Below, in pieces: positions 63,047 through 64,000 of a DNA stretch of 64,000 bases. A program made the translations under genes and the position numbers. The stretch is from NCBI RefSeq assembly GCF_003990335.1, contig NZ_CP034683.1, positions 820,501 to 884,500 on the forward strand, read 5' to 3'. How positions within the stretch are numbered: position 1 is the first letter of the stretch; each line of letters begins with the position of its first letter. The notes under the pieces are model-generated. The model was not told where the DNA came from, ran no database searches, and saw only the letters and a program-made list of their open reading frames with translations. The DNA comes from Rheinheimera mangrovi (GTDB lineage: Bacteria; Pseudomonadota; Gammaproteobacteria; Enterobacterales; Alteromonadaceae).

Positions 63047-64000
63047 ATGGTTATCCAACCTAAAATTCGTGGTTTTATCTGCACTAACGCGCATCCGGTC
63101 GGTTGTGCTGCTCATGTGCAAGAACAAATTGATTATGTCAAAGCCAAAGGCCCTGTGGCCGGTGGTCCAAAAAATGTATTAGTCATTGGTGCTTCAACGG
63201 GTTATGGCCTGGCTTCCCGTATTACTTCAGCTTTTGCTTCAGGTGCTAAAACCTTAGGTATCTTTTTTGAAAAAGAACCTACCGAAGGCAAAACAGCTTC
63301 TGCTGGCTGGTACAACACTGTGGCTTTTGAACAGGCCGCAACTACTGAAGGCTTGTGGAACAAACACCTGAACGGTGATGCCTTTACCGACGAGTTAAAA
63401 TCCCAGGCTATTGATTTAATACGTCGTGAAATGGGCAAAATTGATTTAGTGGTCTACAGCCTGGCTGCTCCGCGTCGTAAAGACCCGGTGACTGGCGAAG
63501 TCTACAGCTCAGTATTAAAGCCTATAGCTCAGGCTTACACTGCCAAAACCCTGAATACCAGCAAACGTGAAATTGAAAACGTTTCTGTTGAACCTGCTTC
63601 TGATGAAGAAATCTTCAATACGGTAAAAGTCATGGGTGGGGAAGACTGGGAACGCTGGTTAGATCAGCTGCATGCAGCTGGTGTTTTAGCTGAAGGTTGC
63701 CAGACCGTTGCTTACACTTACATTGGCAAAGAGCTGACTTGGCCTATCTACGGCAAAGCCACTATCGGCAAAGCCAAAGAAGATTTAGACCGTGCCGCTA
63801 CTGCTATTACGCAAAAACTGGATTCAGTTGCAGGCCATGCTTATGTAGCTTCATTAAAAGCTTTAGTGACACAAGCCAGTTCTGCTATTCCTATTATGCC
63901 GCTCTATATCTCCTTGTTATACCGTGTGATGAAAGAAGAAGGCACTCATGAAGGTTGTATCGAACAGATTTATGGTTTGTTCCAGCAAGCGCTTTACAAC
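63047..64000 (+). CDS. fabV: Enoyl-ACP reductase FabV, 3' end cut off by the window
   Basis: The frame from ATG 63047 stays open to the window edge (318 codons; family length about 400). It starts MVIQPKIRGFICTNAHPVGC and shows the NADH-binding VIGASTGYGLASR, YSLAAPRR and the catalytic Y-x8-K (YGKATIGKAK), all FabV features. FabV is a triclosan-resistant enoyl reductase completing each fatty-acid elongation cycle. The stop lies beyond 64000. Confidence 0.95.
   Translation, partial: MVIQPKIRGFICTNAHPVGCAAHVQEQIDYVKAKGPVAGGPKNVLVIGASTGYGLASRITSAFASGAKTLGIFFEKEPTEGKTASAGWYNTVAFEQAATTEGLWNKHLNGDAFTDELKSQAIDLIRREMGKIDLVVYSLAAPRRKDPVTGEVYSSVLKPIAQAYTAKTLNTSKREIENVSVEPASDEEIFNTVKVMGGEDWERWLDQLHAAGVLAEGCQTVAYTYIGKELTWPIYGKATIGKAKEDLDRAATAITQKLDSVAGHAYVASLKALVTQASSAIPIMPLYISLLYRVMKEEGTHEGCIEQIYGLFQQALYN

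Noticed and set aside
1..64000. tRNA, rRNA, CRISPR array, insertion sequence or prophage
   Set aside because: Read for cloverleaf-like repeats, spaced direct repeats and transposase or phage proteins; none was found in any region.

Overview
The window reads as a chromosomal segment of a free-living aquatic gammaproteobacterium of the Alteromonadales/Chromatiaceae type (Rheinheimera-like). This is inferred from gene content: a PanP-type aspartate decarboxylase, FabV, TIGR04219 and TIGR03899 family proteins, DUF3369-EAL and DUF6776 proteins, and E. coli-like orders such as dusB-fis, dksA-gluQ-pcnB-folK-panB-panC and bolA/yajG/ampG. Coding density is high. I saw no rRNA, tRNA, phage, transposase or CRISPR.

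Layout. 0-10 kb: a RegA/RegB-like redox two-component pair, then two outward-facing TonB-receptor/PepSY pairs on either side of sixA; the rightward pair has a Fur-box-like site. 10-13 kb: purH, a 130-bp palindromic repeat, then fis and dusB. 13-19 kb: a PCu(A)C copper chaperone, DUF2333, an outer-membrane barrel and a hybrid sensor kinase that has lost its kinase motifs, convergent with a TIGR03899 gene. 19-22.5 kb: a REC-DUF3369-GGDEF-EAL phosphodiesterase and a chemoreceptor. 22.6-28.3 kb: ppa, fbp, mpl, ubiX and the yadG/yadH ABC exporter. 28-34 kb: a membrane EAL protein, panP, DUF4394, PspC and GFA proteins. 34-39.3 kb: the leftward dksA-gluQ-pcnB-folK-panB-panC run. 39.6-46.6 kb: a TauE/SafE permease, pepB, hrpB and mrcB. 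46.6-51.2 kb: two ToxR/CadC-like membrane regulators flanking a 69-residue secreted peptide. 51-56 kb: hemL, pyrB, hemJ and a ClC channel. 56-64 kb: DUF6776, erpA, an XRE regulator, ampG, a small unknown gene, a cyclophilin, yajG, rlmG, alkB, bolA and the 5' part of fabV.

Links between genes. Pantothenate synthesis is represented by panB and panC, with panP as the likely beta-alanine source; no panD lies beside panB/panC. Cell-wall recycling has mpl and ampG, with mrcB for synthesis. Heme synthesis has hemL and hemJ. Signalling is rich: RegAB, a degenerate BarA-like protein, two c-di-GMP proteins, a chemoreceptor and two transmembrane one-component regulators.

Items most worth a second look: the twin-regulator/secreted-peptide locus (46.6-51.2 kb) with tandem dyads and a hairpin covering a start region; an AUU start for pcnB with an excellent ribosome binding site; the pseudo-kinase at 15.6 kb; the full-length palindromic repeat at 11.56 kb with a second arm at 23.28 kb; a RegB homologue that keeps the redox cysteine but has NGF in place of NPF in its quinone motif; and a 19-bp identical sequence upstream of two regulators.
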